Shown piece by piece: positions 35,041 to 45,335 of a stretch of 64,000 bases of DNA; positions within the stretch are counted from its first letter, which is position 1; each line of letters starts with the position of its first letter. The notes under the pieces are model-generated. The model saw nothing but the letters and a program-made list of their open reading frames with translations. It made no database searches and was not told the origin of the DNA. Source of the DNA: Dryococelus australis (lineage: Eukaryota; Arthropoda; Insecta; Phasmatodea; Phasmatidae); assembly GCA_029891345.1 (NCBI GenBank), contig CM057009.1, positions 303,298,166 to 303,362,165 on the forward strand. The letters are read 5' to 3'. The position numbers and the translations under genes are program-made.

Positions 35041-35401
35041 ACTGTGAATAAAGTACAAATTAAAACATTTACACATTAAGTATTGGGTATCTGTTATCAG
35101 GTATCATACTGTGAAATTCCTAAATATCCGTACCGAATTCTGTATCAGGTTTTTGTATATTGGACCATCACTTTACTGAATCATTTATAAGGGACGATTT
35201 TGACCCATGGCGACAATTTGCACTGTGAAATAAGTACAAATTACAACATTTACACATAAAGTATTGGGTATCTGTTATCAGGTATATATTGTGAAATTCT
35301 TAAATATCCATACCGGATTCGGTATCAGGTTTTCGTATATTGGACCATCACTTTATTAAATCATTTATACAGGACGATTTTGACCAATGGGGGCAAATTG
35401 C
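35041..35401 (+). repeat. 181-bp tandem duplication reaching into a transposon end
   Basis: Unit 1 (35041-35221) and unit 2 (35222-35401) share long identical blocks, for example GTATTGGGTATCTGTTATCA and TATTGGACCATCACTTTA. Each unit ends in GATTTTGACC followed by a TTGCA block, which is the outer part of the left terminus of the adjacent DUF4817-type transposon. The duplication therefore crosses the transposon boundary. Confidence 0.85.
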
Positions 35402-36759
35402 AGGGGACGATCCCCAAGAGGATAAGGAACATACATCCGAAAATACATAGGTTCCTCACTAGAGGGCGGTACTGTTCCCCATGACAGCAGCATACTCATA
35501 TATTTGTAATATGAGGTGTCCACTTTACTGCTGTTGCTGACTCACGTTGGATGGGTGTGTGTAGCTAATGCAGTGCCTGGTAGTCCAATCAGGAACAGAC
35601 CAACATAGCCTTTATATACGGACAGGCAAATAGCAATGGGCAGGAGGCAGTACTGCTGTACCGGGAAAAGTATCCCTGTCAACAGTAACCGCACCATAAA
35701 ATCTTTGCAACAATGTTTCACCATTTGTGTGAGACAGGCTCGTTTACGGGAAAGGGTAACCATGAAAAGCAGGTGCACCAACCTTGGAGGAACAATTGAT
35801 CAACACTGTGGAAGATGACCCCGGTATCAGTACCAGGCAGATGGCTCACCAGCATGAGGTAAGCCAGTGTGAAACATTCTCCATGAAAACCGCAACTAAC
35901 CGTATCACTTGCAACATGTGCAGGGCTTATTACTGATGGACTTTCCTCCATGACAATGGTTTTGTCACTGGTTTGTTGCACAGGCCAACACACTGCTAAG
36001 ATTTCTGCCATCCAACAGATTTACAGATGAGGCCCCCTTTATGAGGGTTGGTATCATCAACCTCGACAACATACATCTGTAGGCTATGTGAGCTATACAG
36101 AATCCCAGTGGAATGGTAGCAGCAAACCATCAGCACCTGTTCAGCCTCAATGTGTGGACAACTGCCTCTTGGGACCAGATGTCCTACAACGCTTCACAGG
36201 TAAGGCATTTTTGCTCTTCCTGTGGGTGACCCTGCCTCCTCTACCTTTGGTGGTACAAGGGTTATGTGGCTGCTACATGATAGTGCTCCAGCCCACTCTG
36301 TATTACCATACAGAGGCCTCTCTACGTTTTCCCCGAATGATGGATCAGAAGAGATGGTCCAGTTGCATGGCCCACCTAGTCGAAATTTCTACCTGTGGGG
36401 ACACCTGAAAGGTGTCGTGTGTGCGGAACCCATCCTGGACGTGCAGACACTGGAACAACACATTCATACTGCCTGTGACACCATTTGGATGCAGGATGGC
36501 ACATTTGAATGTGTGTGGCAGTCACTGCTGCAGCGCATATGCGCATGCTTAGAGGTCTGTGGGGGCCACTTTGAACCTATCTTACGGTGACATCATAACA
36601 GCATGTCATTGACTGCATTACACTATACAGGAATGATGAATTAATAGATGGTCCCTAGCATACAAACCATGCATTTTCAAACATATGTTAATGTGACCTT
36701 TTTTGCTCCTTATCCTCTCAGGGATCATCTCCTGCAGTTTGTCCCCATTGCTCAAAATC
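35376..36759 (+). mobile_element. DUF4817-type DDE transposon with inverted termini
   Basis: The left terminus from about 35376 (GATTTTGACCAATGGGGGCA) and the right terminus ending at 36759 are imperfect inverse complements over about 50 bp. They share blocks such as AGAGGATAAGGA and TGCAGG. Between them lies one transposase remnant. Length is about 1.38 kb. The flanking target duplication is obscured by the tandem duplication on the left. Confidence 0.82.
35590..36590 (+). pseudogene. DUF4817-type transposase pseudogene
   Basis: The N-terminal DNA-binding region (DUF4817 type) shows L-Y-R-E-K-Y-P near 35660 and L-C-E-T-G-S-F-T-G near 35730. The first catalytic block is T-D-E-A-P-F with aspartate at 36026-36028. 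The second is M-W-L-L-H-D-S-A-P-A-H with aspartate at 36279-36281. The third block reads S-R-N-F-Y-L-W-G-H-L-K, where the acidic residue usual for the family is asparagine (36384-36386). A C-terminal helical block with W-Q-S-L-L-Q-R-I-C-A-C follows. Several frame changes and stops are present. This transposase type is widespread in insects and belongs to the IS630/Tc1/mariner group in my judgement. The copy is inactive. Confidence 0.83.
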
Positions 36760-37862
36760 ATACTGTATTCACATTTCAGATTTCTGATAGTAAAGATAAT
36801 TAGCTCAAGTATTTTCTAGAATGATTTAATTAATACAAAATAATGTTTGCCAATTGATGGTATGTATGCAGTGTATGTTTAAGCTATGTAGTACATTTAT
36901 ATTAATGTCACTAACATAACATGGCTATAGTAAGATGTCATGAGATATGATGCCTATTCAAAGTTTATACAAATGTATTTTAATGCCTTAGCTGCAGTTG
37001 ACTAATATTTGATTCATAACTTGATAACGTACATCCTACTTGGGGGGTTTCTGTCAAATCATGTTCTTTTGTAAGATTAAAAATAACAAATTCTATATCA
37101 TTATACTTATAATTGTCTCATATTGTTCTAAGGCTTTATGTAAACCTAATATGAACTAAATAATATTTCAATTTATGATTGGAATAAACAATAACATCAA
37201 AAATATGCTTATTAAGTTCTTCTTTTATCATTTTTATATGATTGGTTCCCCTAAATTGTTTTTGCATATTCTCTCTAATTATAAATGTTAATTTTTTTGT
37301 GCGTTCACTATTACCTTCCTTAGATTCCAGAGATATCACAGCCAGATACGTCCAGTACCACAGGTTACTAGAACATGGAGATTAAAACCATTTGCACCAT
37401 TTCTTTTTTTGTGTAGGGCTTTGATATTCCCCAGTGTAATGCGCACATTATTATTACCACAGCACAAAAATAGGGGATAAAAGCATTGAGTACCACTGCA
37501 AATACATTTCCTCTAGAGATGCTGCTGGAATGTAAGTGGTGCTAATAAGCATGTTTGGTAGTAGCAAGAATACATTTTATACACATGTGAAAGTCGACAT
37601 TAGGTCCTCGCTGACAAAAACATAACTTGATTAGTCAAGACTTGGATACTACCTTAAAACACAATATAATGGTAATGACTTTAAAACACACAACATTTTA
37701 ATGAGCTAGCTTCCTCCCAGAAATCAATCTGTAACATTCAGGATAACAATAACCACCACCTTGAATGGAAGTCCTAAATTGTAAGTCTTAACCTTCCGTA
37801 CACCACAAACACCACATATATTACAGGAAATAATTGAAATATAATGAAGACACAAATCTCAC
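36760..37862. other. AT-rich intron sequence
   Basis: No recognisable gene. A minus-strand open frame at 37136-37339 has no known product. The segment ends at the splice donor of the host exon (GTGAG, plus-strand 37858-37862). Confidence 0.55.
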
Positions 37863-37956
37863 CGATATCTTCGAAAGTACAGCTCTGATGGAGTTCCATT
37901 TATCGGAGCGTCGATCAATCACCAACACAAAACCTTGGTCGACCTCTTGCATCCTG
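37863..37956 (-). CDS. MCF2L: CRAL-TRIO RhoGEF (MCF2L/Dbs-like), second exon seen
   Basis: Reading minus, the acceptor ATAATGTCAG precedes a 94-bp exon (1 nt completing a serine codon, then 31 codons). It encodes Q-E-V-D-Q-G-F-V-L-V-I-D-R-R-S-D-K-W-N-S and ends at S-K-I-S before the donor GTGAGATT. The G-F-x-L-V-I-D-R-R-x-D-K-W block is the central strand and turn of the CRAL-TRIO domain in MCF2L/Dbs proteins. Phase fits exactly with the exon at 39762-39876 (which leaves 2 nt) and with the exon at 21545-21658 (phase 0). The acceptor is doubled as CAGCAG, so a second start three bases downstream (exon end 37953) is also possible and keeps frame. No disabling change is present. Confidence 0.9.
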
Positions 37957-39761
37957 CTGACATTATATAATATTATATCTATGTGGCAAGTTCCCTACAA
38001 ACCATCAGTAGAAAACATTTTATATTAAATACATTTATAGTCCAAGGAAAGCAAAACTGTAACAGTTTTAAGAATAAATTACTGACAGAAATTTTTCAAT
38101 TTGTAATTCCACACATTCATAACATATAAAAAAAAAATTATAAAACCATATCTCTCAAATGAAAAATTACTAATATAAATCACTAAAGCTCTCAATGCAT
38201 CTTGCATACACAACAAATAAAAGTCCCACAAGTTATACACGATAAGAATATGTTTTGACGTAAACTAAAGATTATTATATGTAATATTTTAATTTTGCGT
38301 GCCATCCAAAGACTGGTTTCCATAATAGAGTAACATATTGTCATAGATATAATAAATGTCAGACAACTTTCACTAACAAATTCATAAAATATTATTTTTT
38401 ACAAACTGAACAATAATGTGTATCTGCATTTGTTAACAGGTACTTGTAATGGTAAAAAAAAAAAATTACAAGGCAGGAGTGCAATATAATAGCATAAATA
38501 TTTGGGCTTTCCAAACTAATTATAATATTTATTGTAATAAGCGTTACATTAAATATGTATTTTCTTTTGGCAACTACAATTATACGATTCACTAAGTTCT
38601 ATACTATAGCTAAAACATTTTATATTTAGATTTCCATTACCGAAGGACAATCTCAGCCAGAACTGATAAATCTCTGAAATGAAAATAATGTTCAGAAAAT
38701 TTTGTTTGGTTAAAATGTATATAATTTCTAAGCTGATGGCAAAAACCAGATGGACAAAATTTTGCCAAAATTGAAAATAAACGTATTTGTTATGGACCAC
38801 TTTTCAGCTAATTGTACATTTTTACAAAGATTTAAATGTCAGTTTTTTTTTTTTTTTATATTCAGCACCTCAAGTTACCACTGAATATTATTGTATGTTA
38901 GGCATGGTGGCAGTGCCGCTCGTGGAAGATAATTCTTCCTCTCTCCTATTATAACCCTGAAAATATTTTATTTTAATATTTTGTAGAAATAATATCTACT
39001 GTCTTTTATCCTACTCCACTACTTTGTTGCACATAATGAAAAAAAATTTAACGAATATTCTTTGTATTCAAGTGAAGTAAGCACAGTACTAGCTTATATA
39101 TATAAACTACTGAGCTGTTAGATGGGTGTTACATTTTCTACAAACAGGTGGTGTACTCAATAACCCCTAGTCTCAAGGTTGCCATCATTATGGTAATGTT
39201 CTGTCTAAATTAATATCTAAAATATTGGTTATAACATGTAAAAGACTGAGATAAGAAGCCCTTCCCTTCAAAAATTTTGAAACTAACATCGATTTTACCA
39301 CCTAAAAGGAAACTAAAAATGCAAACTGTAAAGAAAAAACATGATTCCTATGGCTTATTCTTATGAGACCTTATTTATATTTTGATATAAAGCTTATAAA
39401 ATTAAACTGGACAAGAAATGCTAGCTGATTCTCTGCTTCATGCAATATCATACTGCATGTACAAACATCTACATATTACAGAAGAAGACATTGCCCTTTT
39501 AACAGAGATAGACATTACACACAGAGATAGACAGATGCAAAGATAAACTGGTACAGCGACAGACACAAGCACGCACACAGACAGATAGAAACGCATGGTT
39601 AAAGTTCATGTATCAAGGAATCTTCAAGTAATAACCTGTCAAGCGTACGTGCGCGCATGCACGCACGCACGCACGCGCACGCACGCGCACGCACACGCAC
39701 ACACACACACACATAGCATACTGAATTATGGTTTTATTACCAGCAAAAAATTAATACTTAC
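37957..39761 (-). other. Host intron of about 1.8 kb, with one possible cassette exon
   Basis: AT-rich sequence between two coding exons on the minus strand. At 38879-38956 a 78-bp segment has a good acceptor (ATATTTTCAG), a fair donor (GTAACTTG) and no stop in the phase set by its neighbours, so it could be spliced in without breaking frame. It has no recognisable protein motif and may be chance. An alternating purine-pyrimidine tract lies at 39651-39712. Confidence 0.5.
39651..39712. repeat. (GC/CA)n alternating purine-pyrimidine tract
   Basis: About 62 bp of CGCACG- and CACACA-type alternation, grading from GC-rich to CA-rich, with strong Z-DNA potential. It lies only about 50 bp from the splice donor of the host exon at 39762-39876. 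Confidence 0.9.
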
Positions 39762-39876
39762 GAAGGAATAGAAGTAAGGTACAAAATCAGGCACTGATAC
39801 TCCTGATCACCCAAACTACAGAAGTTACCAAGATCAGGAAATGTCAAGAGAGCACAACCATCACGTGATCTGCCAC
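39762..39876 (-). CDS. MCF2L: CRAL-TRIO RhoGEF (MCF2L/Dbs-like), first exon seen
   Basis: Reading minus, the acceptor TTTACTTTTGCAG precedes a 115-bp exon: 2 nt completing a glycine codon, 37 codons, and 2 nt of a serine codon, before the donor GTAAGTATT. It encodes G-C-A-L-L-T-F-P-D-L-G-N-F near its start and L-I-L-Y-L-T-S-I-P at its end. These are the first strand and the helix after it in the CRAL-TRIO domain of the MCF2/MCF2L family. Together the three exons give about 107 uninterrupted residues of one domain. The domain binds phosphoinositides or lipids and restrains the exchange factor on membranes in studied mammalian members; that role is inferred here. The upstream exon, expected to end in Leu-Ser-Gly, was not found in the window. 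Confidence 0.9.
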
Positions 39877-40792
39877 CTGCAAAAGTAAATGTATCGTACG
39901 TTAAACCAAAAGCACTGACAACTTTCAAACTACTGTAACAGCGAGGCCTACTATAATACTGTCCATCATAAAACTGTTTGCAAACAAATTTGTCTGTAAT
40001 TTGTTAGCATGTTTTGAAGAAAGCTACACTTTACTTATAATTATGTTTTACCATGTTTTGTCACACAGCTTCTACAACATTATTTTTCATCTTCAACACA
40101 TGCAAAACAAAAAATCTCTGATAAATGATGCATTGTAGTTTTATCCAGCTGTTTTGTTCTACTGTTTTCTTGACAGCACTATAAGAAGTAGCATTACCCT
40201 ATTTTCAATTGCTTTGATACACAATTGCGACATCATTTAACTGTTGCCCATGTCCATCCTTGCTGTTGTTCACCTGTCAATGTTAACCTGAGATTCTATT
40301 TACAAGCTTTGTTAAATGTCTCTAGTAAGATGATCTTATTGTGTGTTGGTGAGATGGAACAATTAAAAATTTTCTGTTTATATATTTGTAGTTTTCTCTG
40401 CATGTGCAATACATCATTATGTTTAACTAAATAAATTTTATACAGTTTTTTTAAAATAAAAAATGAGAATTCTTGGCTAAAAAGCTTAAGAAATATTCAC
40501 ATTACACTTAAAACCTGTAACTACTAAACTTAATAAAATATGAATATGTTATTGGTGTCTGTTGGTAAGGTGGAAGATAGAAACGCAGATGCCCCAGTGC
40601 ACCAGGCAATGATTTCAACGCATGGCCACATGTTGTGCAGGGACTCTTACCAGGGTCATCACATCGCCACATGGTAGAATGATTGGCGCCAATAAACAAT
40701 CTTCTACTTTGTTGTAGACCATAGAGAACGCCAAATACAAGAACAGGGAGGCTGGGTCACTTAAACGTAGGAATTAAAGCAGACCATGTGCG
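39877..40792. other. Intron sequence with one unassigned open frame
   Basis: A minus-strand open frame at 40508-40699 includes M-W-R-C-D-D-P-G-K and C-T-T-C-G-H blocks but has no recognisable family and no convincing splice sites. It lies just beyond the copia-like LTR in the LTR's own reading direction and may be flank or a second element. Confidence 0.4.
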
Positions 40793-41063
40793 TGTTAGAC
40801 CCAGAGCCATCCAGCATTTATTACACATTAAATTCACAACAAAATGTGCACGGTATATACTGTTACACATTAACGAGTGCGGGGGAGTCATTTTTAGAAA
40901 CAAATGGTGACCAGTACCAGTACAGCTCTCTTAACTTACTTACAATCAACTAGGCAAAGAATATACATCAACAGTACTACCATCAGTTGAACCAAAGAGC
41001 ACTACACTTGGTTATACAAACAGTGTGATGGACATTAAAATACTCAAGTGATAATATTTAACA
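40793..41063 (-). mobile_element. LTR with adjacent polypurine tract, probably a copia 3' end
   Basis: On the minus strand the 271-bp segment starts TGTTAAATATTATCACTTGA and ends GGGTCTAACA, giving inverted TGTT and AACA ends. Directly before it is a polypurine tract TTGAGGGAGGG (plus-strand 41064-41074). That arrangement marks the 3' LTR of a retrotransposon. It contains an AATAAA-type signal. The sequence before the tract (41075-41140) resembles the end of a Ty1/copia polyprotein only weakly. No matching 5' LTR is in the window. Confidence 0.55.
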
Positions 41064-41779
41064 CCCTCCCTCAATTTAAACACTGAGACAAAATTCCAAA
41101 CAATTTTTACTTGCCACAGGGAAATCAAAAAGTGTCCATCAAAATGTATCTATGTTAAATATGTACAAACAAGAAGTTCACACTTGCAACCAAGAAATAA
41201 TAAAATCAAACAATTTACAATAAATTAATTTAGATTAAGTACATAGTGTAATACATCAATTACAGAGTATTTTGTTTATATTCCTTTGTTTACAACTATT
41301 AACGCAATGTTTTGTATCTATTTTAATTTTCTTCTAATGTTTATAAATTTTTAATTATATCTTTTGATCATCGCCTCACAGGTTGTTTTTTTTTTTTACT
41401 TAACTTAATGTAAAATTTAAATTGAATTACAATCCAATACATCCATTTTCTAGGGTTAGATTTTTATTACTTATTTTAACATTAAATTATATTTCGTATT
41501 TTTCAAAGACATTTTTATTATGTAAATAATTTAAATTAAATGTTAATGTGCTTTTGTTTTTTTTATTTATATTTATTATTACAGGTTAGATTTTATAGTT
41601 TTTCGTTTAAGATTTTTCTTCTTTTTTTTCATTCGTACCAGAAGTATATCAGGTTTTAAATTAGATTAGTAGGTAGAGGTCAGATACAGATAACTTCTGG
41701 TGGGATTTATGACTTGAGTGGACATGGCCTGAATATCCACTGGGATTAATCAAGTTAATCCCCAGCGCCATCATAAATT
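41064..41779. other. Polypurine tract of the LTR and AT-rich sequence
   Basis: The first 11 bp complement the polypurine tract described for the LTR. The next 65 bp may be the last codons of a copia-like polyprotein. The remainder is AT-rich without recognisable content. Confidence 0.4.
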
Positions 41780-41985
41780 AGTATAGGAACATCACCCCAC
41801 ATACAAGAAGTGAAGTGAAGAGATTTGGGTGGCTCTTAACATTGAGGTCTTCAGAGCAGATGGGATGATTGATGCGAATATGGAGTGGTGCCGGAATGAA
41901 AGGGCGGGGGAAACGGGAGATCCCCGAGAAAACCCGCTGACCAACGGCATCGTCTGGCACGATCCCCACTTGCGACACATACAAG
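41780..41985 (-). repeat. SINE-like repeat (copy 1)
   Basis: The segment contains GAGTGGTGCCGGAATGAAAG, then GGGGGAAACGGGAGATCCCC, then GAGAAAACCCGCTGACC and CGGCATCGTCTGGCACGA. The same order of blocks is at 55540-55700, where a tRNA-like B box follows. I recall this word order from insect SINE families. The open frames here translate only the repeat. Confidence 0.6.
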
Positions 41986-43439
41986 AATAGGATGCAGACG
42001 TTAGGACTTATTAATTATTAGTGAAGGAAAATGCAGTTTTGAAGACAGGCGCCGATTAGCCTCGAGCACCATGTTGAGCAATACAGTCACCGACAAACGT
42101 GAGGTGATGCCAACGATTTTTAAGAGTCTGAGGGTCTTACACTACATTTTTTAATTGTTGGAACTACTACTGCAGTAGTTAACCAAAGGATTTTTTTCTA
42201 ATTTCCTTGAAGGATGGTTTATATTTTTGCTGATATTTGGTTAGATCCAGGGGTCTGGAAATACGCTCTTTGAGTTAGCACCGGAGCAATATAAGTAACA
42301 TTCACCCCTGTTGAACATCTAAAGATTTAATGGACTTTAAAGAATTCAGTTCTCCAGTAAATCGTTCGAATTTTTGCAAGTAATTGGGAATGCTGTAGAC
42401 TTGCATGAACTATAGGGCATTACGTGACATGTAACAATGAACTATTGAGAATAATCAAGAGCTACATTAACCTTTTAATACACACATTTTAATAAGCAGG
42501 ATTAAAGTTTTCTATATTTAAATTTAATTAATTTATCAGTGTTTCAAGTTTTGTTTTTTATCTTTATTTTCCTCCCCAAAGTAATTTTTTGTAAGGATTG
42601 TGAAACATTTGAAGACATTACACGCTAGATAATTGATGTAGTGAAGATTATAATTGTCCTCATATTTACTAATATTACGTCAGCAGATAATTAATATTTT
42701 ATTCTTGCAATAATTTTCCAGTATTTTCTGCCAACAATTTTAAATAACTCAAATCATAAGAATTCAGACTACAGCCTACTTATTCCCAGTAGTTGAGAAG
42801 TAGGCCTAGTTAGTGATTATTTCCTAAGTTGGTACTATTTTCTTCAAGATAATAATTGTATGAATTTCTTGATAATTATGCAATGGTTTGCTCTGAAGTT
42901 AAAGAGTAAGTTTGCAATCTCAGTGCACCTATGTTTTGCAGTGTCTACATTAAACCTTATTACCTTTCCTATCATGAATAAGAGAATAAAGAACTCATTC
43001 TACCCCCACCCAAGCTACAGAGAGTGTAACACATGTTTTCACAGGCATCATATCCCTAGCTGCGGACTAATGTGTTGAGGTGTAAGAATTCCAAGGTGTA
43101 TATTTTACAATGAGTGTGTAAGTGAGTTATATTTCTGCCCCATTACACCAGTTGGATAGGTGAAAATAAAAGGGAATCTTTGGAAACCTACTTAATCAAA
43201 CTAAACATTTCCAACCCAAGTAATAAACAAACCAGTACTAATTGAAAGTAATATTATTACATATTACTTTTGTGGCTTCCAACCATGGGGCCTAATAATC
43301 ATACAAATCAATTGTAATACCAACAAACTATATATTACATTTGTGGCACCCAATGTGTTGGTCATACTATCTTGCTGCTGAACACAACCAAAGCAATAAC
43401 TGTTCTATTTTCTTTTTAGCAAAACTACATCCATCATGT
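41986..43439. other. Non-coding AT-rich stretch
   Basis: No gene or repeat recognised. A plus-strand open frame at 42860-43078 is unassigned and lacks convincing splice sites. Confidence 0.45.
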
Positions 43440-43465
43440 AAAACACACAAAAAGAGAGTTACTTT

Positions 43466-44080
43466 TTGAGAAGAACTATGTGTGAAAGTGAGGATACACT
43501 TTTAAACATGGAGGAAATCCACCAGCTAACAGATGTGGTGTGTTTAAATGGCACACAAAGATACCAGAATGTTAGCATTTTGCCAACAACTCATGTCATT
43601 ACTAGGGATCTATCACATACTGTCACATGTACCCCTGGTGCTCACAACGCACAGGAAACTGTTTTAAACATCCCCACACTGTACTACTTACACATTATAC
43701 TGAACACACACTGACACAGTTCTGTAGGTCCTTATGAAGAGAATGGAAGTGATGGAGGGGGTGGGGGGGGAGAGATTGGAGTCCATAATAACACAACAAA
43801 GGGAAGCATTACTATCACAAGAGAGCGAGAGAATACAATGGCAATAAGAGCATGAGAAGGGAATGCAAGAGAAGACAAGAAAACATGAAGAGAAAATGGA
43901 ACAGAGTATAAAAGAGCTTGAGAGAAAAATGCAAGAGGCAGCAATACGAAGACAAGAGAAGATAAAAGAACATGAGAGAAAAATGTTATGACAAGAGAAC
44001 CAAAGATGACACAATGAGGTCATGATAGACACAAATGAGGATACAAGACAAAATAGGCCCCAACCTGGCACAACAGCCTG
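43466..44080 (+). pseudogene. Unassigned ORF and purine-rich coiled-coil remnant
   Basis: An 82-codon open frame (43466-43714) of unknown family is followed by a purine-rich segment (43735-43995). Its plus-strand reading frames are full of Arg, Glu, Met and Lys, for example E-L-E-R-K-M-Q-E-A, as in coiled-coil regions of retroelement gag or ORF1 proteins. Stops interrupt it. The pyrimidine-rich complement gives misleading open frames on the minus strand. It probably belongs with the remnants at 44106-45335. Confidence 0.35.
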
Positions 44081-44105
44081 TTGACGTGCGACAATTAAGT
44101 AAAGA

Positions 44106-44952
44106 GTAAAAGGAACAAGAAAAACCTGTGCCTGGTCCAGCTCAAAATGACTACGTAGTAATTACTATTGAGAAGGATGACTTCATTCAAACACCTTAAG
44201 TGCCAAACACATTTGAAGAACCAGAGGGTATGTCTCTAGTAGAAGACATTCACAGGGAAACACCACCTAAAATGGAATCACAATCAAATTGTATGTGTCC
44301 AGCTGAGAAAACAAACAATAAAACACCGTCTCAAATGGAACCCCAAAACTACCTGATTCAAATGCACAGTGAAAATGAATAATGTTTTATTCTCATCCAA
44401 ACTGACACATTTCAAGTCACAGTTGATCAGACATGTGCACCACTTCCCTTGAATGATGAGAAGAGTATCACAACATTCATGGATGTGAATGGTATAACAA
44501 AGAGTTTGGATTGTGATTTAGTGACAAATAAATGCCACTCAACACACACAGTTGTCACTGCACCCATACTACATGCAGGCACAGGCATTGTGAGTATGCA
44601 AGACAGAGCATCACATGCTTTGGTAAGTATACTTCAAAAATGCAGAGCTAGTTGCAAGAGTATGCAAGAAATGGAAACACAAATCAAAAGGACACAAGAC
44701 TGCTCGTTGGTTGAAGGAGAAAGAAAAGAGAGACTGCCTGAAGGGACAAAAAAGCAAGCAAAAGAAGATAAGAAGGTTGAGAAGAAGGAACTACCTGGAG
44801 GGGAGAAAGGAAAAGACACAGAAGTCAGTACAAATTTTGCACAGCTAATTGCTGCCATGCCAGGAGGCAGTATAAGGGCAGAAGACAACAGTCTGACCCA
44901 GGAGGCACAACCAGCCAGGTGTGGTTGCATATTCTCACACACAAACCAATGA
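44106..44952 (+). pseudogene. Unrecognised reading frame with two internal stops
   Basis: One frame stays open from about 44109 to 44952 except for TAA codons near 44197 and 44380. It reads as an acidic, Pro/Gln/Glu-rich start, a middle block with V-V-T-A-P-I-L-H-A-G-T-G, and a Lys/Glu-rich tail with K-K-Q-A-K-E-D-K-K-V-E-K-K. The shared frame over 280 codons suggests one decayed gene. I do not recognise the family. A gypsy-like C-terminal fragment follows at 45080, which makes a retrotransposon gag or spacer region the best guess. Confidence 0.4.
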
Positions 44953-45079
44953 GCAAGAGAGAATTTTTCTGTACTCCTAGCTGGAACTTAGTGAATAAGG
45001 TTTTTGATTGGAGACCATTGCTTCGAAAATTTTCTATCACTGATCAGCGCCTCACAACTGGAAGGAAAACCGCCCATTA

Positions 45080-45335
45080 CCAAAGAAGAGCTTATAGGCC
45101 TAGTCAGGAAATGCCTGTACAGTTCGGCGAAGACTAGAAAAAAAGTACCAAAAGTTATTAAAGGTTTATAAATTTCAGGTTGGTTACCTGGTGTTAAGGC
45201 ATACAAGCAACATTAGTTCTTTATGGGTTCAAGTAACCCGTAAGTTATTTATATTATTTAATGGATTCTTCAAAATGATTGGCATTATCAAGGAGAATTG
45301 TTATGAACTATTGAAGTTAGAGGATTAGTCCAGTT
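45080..45335 (+). pseudogene. Gypsy pol C-terminal fragment
   Basis: The plus strand reads K-V-Y-K-F-Q-V-G-Y-L-V-L-R-H-T-S near 45160-45210, then T-R-K-L-F, F-N-G-F-F-K-M-I and I-K-E-N-C-Y-E-L-L near 45290-45315. This matches the small domain after the integrase core of Ty3/Gypsy elements, with F-x-V-G-D-L-V-L altered to G-Y. No catalytic core precedes it in readable form. It is a short, inactive remnant. Confidence 0.6.

Noticed and set aside
38879..38956. Counting the possible cassette exon as a coding feature
   Set aside because: Splice signals and phase fit, but there is no protein similarity, so it is listed only as a finding.
40508..40699. Additional host exon on the minus strand
   Set aside because: The frame is open, but there is no convincing acceptor or donor and no match to the expected part of the CRAL-TRIO GEF.
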